From CAZYYO01 sp964650965 (GTDB lineage: Bacteria; Bacillota; Clostridia; Lachnospirales; Lachnospiraceae): a stretch of 8,218 nt of DNA. The stretch is from the NCBI GenBank assembly GCA_964650965.1, contig CAZYYO010000089.1, forward strand, positions 1 through 8,218. The letters run 5' to 3'. The position numbers and the translations under genes were made by a program. A model generated the notes under the pieces. It saw only the letters and a program-made list of their open reading frames with translations. It was not told where the DNA came from and made no database searches. Positions 6,645 to 8,218 of the stretch are shown here, piece by piece (within the stretch, counting starts at the first letter, position 1; each line of letters begins with the position of its first letter).

Positions 6645-8083
6645 ATGTTTAAAAATAGAGATTTATCACCAGACGCAAAATTGAAATTTCCTGATTTTTT
6701 AGGATACTTTTTCGGGGCAGGAACAAACTTGCCTAATTATATTGTTTCAGCATTTATCATGATTTATTTTCCAATGTATTATATTTGGGATTAACACAGG
6801 TGGGACTGGTCATGGCAATATCAAAGGTGTTTGACGGATTGTCAGATCTTTTGATGGGAAGAATTATTGACCGTACCAAGAGTAGATTCGGAAAAGCAAG
6901 ACCATGGTATTTGAGAATGATTTTCCCTACAGTTCTATCTGTCTTACTGTTATTTTGGATGCCGGCAGGCTTAATGGGAAATTGGAAATATGTATATATT
7001 TTTATTACATATAATCTGGTATCCACCGTATGCTATACCGCAAATGCAGTAGCACACTCATCCATGATGGGCTTTATGACCTTAAATACCAAATCAAGAG
7101 GTATTTTAGGTGTTATGAGTATGGTTTCAAATTCAGTGTTTACCCTTTTGGTTACCAATTTCTTTATGAGACTTTGTAAGCTGTTTGGGGGCGGCAATGC
7201 GTATACCCAAAAGAGTTTTACCTACACAGTGATTGTATATTTGGTTTTATATACAATTAGCTCATTATTGGCATTCATATTATCAAGAGAGAGAATTAAT
7301 AACTGTGACGTTAAAGAGGAGGACACTAATGAGCAGGGCACACAAGCAACTGCAAAACAGGGAGAAGAAGTAGCACCAGTTAGTGTGGTAATTAAGTCAT
7401 TACTAACCAATAAATATTGGCTATTGTGTAATATTATGTGTCTCGGATTTTTCTTCCTAATGAGCTTTTCGGCAAGTGCTACCGTTTATTTTGCCCAATA
7501 TATTATGGGGGAAGTGGAGCTGCAGGGAACTTTAGGAACGATGCTTTATCTTATGGTAATTGTAGGAATTGGATGTGCAGTTCCGGTTATGAATAAGTTC
7601 GGTAAGAGAACTACTATGGCCATAGGATTTACCATTAGTACTATGGGATGGCTGATGCCACAATTTTCATTGCAAAGAGGCTATGTTATATTTGCAATGG
7701 CAGTTGCAGGCTTGGGATTTGGTTGTATCGCAGCTCCTGCGGGCAGCTTTTTACAAGACACATTAACTTACGGAACATGGAAAACCGGGGTGTCAGCAAT
7801 AGGAATGGGAAATGCAGTTTTTTCCTTTACAAACAAATTAGCGTCAGCGCTTGGAATGTTTTTATTGGGAGTTATCCTGGATGCAGGTAAATTTAACGCA
7901 TCCCTTGATGTACAGCCTGCAAGTGCAATTACAGCGATTAAATTCTTATATATCTGGCTGCCGGCAATTATTTGTTTTGTCTGTTTATTATTATCTTTTT
8001 TGTATGATTTAGATAAAAAGCTTCCAATGATTGAAGCAGATGTAAAGGCAGGAAGAATTGGAGATAAAAGAAGTAAAATATAA
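6645..8083 (+). pseudogene. GPH-family (MelB-like) cation:glycoside symporter, interrupted by a frameshift
   Basis: Translation starts at ATG 6645 behind AAAGGAGG (6632-6639, 5 bases away) and runs 49 codons, MFKNRDLSPDAKLKFPDFLG to ...FPMYYIWD, before TAA 6792-6794. The rest of the protein lies in the -1 frame from about 6785 and runs to 8083. Joining the frames after codon 47 (...MYYI + LGLTQVG...) restores a full symporter of about 479 residues. One extra T in the TTT at 6784-6786 would repair it. Downstream, K-V-F-D-G-L-S-D-L-L-M-G keeps both Asp residues that match the MelB cation-site pair, followed by the family motif D-R-T-K-S-R-F-G-K-A-R-P-W. Many hydrophobic helices follow. Such proteins import glycosides with Na+ or H+. 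The TTG at 6785 has no ribosome-binding site and would lose the first helix. Real mutation, sequencing error and programmed slippage cannot be separated here. Confidence 0.8.
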
Positions 8084-8143
8084 GTGATTACATTCTTTGG
8101 ATAGCTTCAACCAGAGATATTAGAAAGAAACAATAAATAGCAA

Positions 8144-8172
8144 TTGAAATCTTGATAAATAGGTGCTATAAT
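8144..8172 (+). promoter_or_regulatory. Strong sigma-70-type promoter for a gene beyond the right edge
   Basis: TTGAAA (8144-8149), a 17-base spacer and a perfect TATAAT (8167-8172) form a near-consensus promoter, helped by an extended -10 TG at 8164-8165. It is the best promoter match I found in the window and points rightward, out of the window. Nothing between it and the transporter stop at 8083 looks like a gene or a clear terminator. Confidence 0.7.
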
Positions 8173-8190
8173 CGCCTCATAAAAGCATCG

Positions 8191-8208
8191 GTTCAATATC
8201 CATTGAAC
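8191..8208. promoter_or_regulatory. Inverted repeat just downstream of the right-edge promoter (candidate operator)
   Basis: GTTCAAT (8191-8197) and ATTGAAC (8202-8208) are perfect 7-base arms around a 4-base centre. They begin 18 bases after the -10 element, so the site falls near +12 of the predicted transcript. That is a typical place for a repressor operator. A leader hairpin is the alternative; there is no T-run after it, so it is not an ordinary terminator. Confidence 0.45.
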
Positions 8209-8218
8209 TTATTTCATT

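Noticed and set aside
6785..6787. TTG 6785 as a genuine start giving a shorter symporter
   Set aside because: There is no ribosome-binding site before it, and the first transmembrane helix, encoded in the other frame behind a strong site at 6632-6639, would be missing.

Overview
The window looks like low-to-moderate GC DNA from an anaerobic Firmicute, probably a Lachnospiraceae-type clostridium. The grounds are A/G-rich Shine-Dalgarno sites (AAGGAGG, AAAGGAGG), the CsoR-CopA copper module, and gut-style carbohydrate-ester enzymes. This is inferred from gene style and not from a marker gene. It is a draft or metagenomic scaffold: a run of exactly 100 Ns (1522-1621) interrupts it, and one transporter gene carries a frameshift.

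Layout. (1) 1-140, minus strand: the N-terminal helix-turn-helix of a TetR-family repressor, running off the left edge. (2) 141-280: a compact divergent control region. Both promoters appear to use the same palindromic -35 hexamer, and a four-half-site operator covers the -10 and start region of the rightward promoter. (3) 281-1521, plus strand: a cytoplasmic SGNH-type sialate/carbohydrate O-acetylesterase, cut by the gap just after its Asp-x-His block. (4) 1622-1704: post-gap sequence that does not look like the end of that esterase. (5) 1721-4704: a copper-resistance operon, csoR then copA. CopA has one N-terminal and one C-terminal metal-binding domain. The C-terminal one is preceded by a good ribosome-binding site and a Met codon, so it may also be made as a free CopZ-like chaperone. 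A Rho-independent terminator follows. (6) 4769-6535: an A/T-rich control region with three copies of an ACAAGATAATATGAT-type repeat, then a tannase/feruloyl-esterase family enzyme. (7) 6558-8083: a fourth copy of the same repeat, then a GPH (MelB-like) cation:glycoside symporter broken by a -1 frameshift after codon 47. (8) 8144-8208: a strong promoter and an inverted repeat for a gene beyond the right edge.

How the parts work together. The copper genes form a self-contained sensor/exporter unit. The tannase-like enzyme and GPH transporter probably form an uptake-and-cleavage pair for an aromatic or acyl ester of a sugar, with cleavage inside the cell, and they share a putative upstream regulatory motif. 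The TetR/acetylesterase pair is a separately controlled sugar-deacetylation unit. The most interesting points are the shared -35/double-dyad operator, the internal CopZ start, the shared repeat motif, and a tannase-family enzyme lacking the usual active-site cysteine pair.
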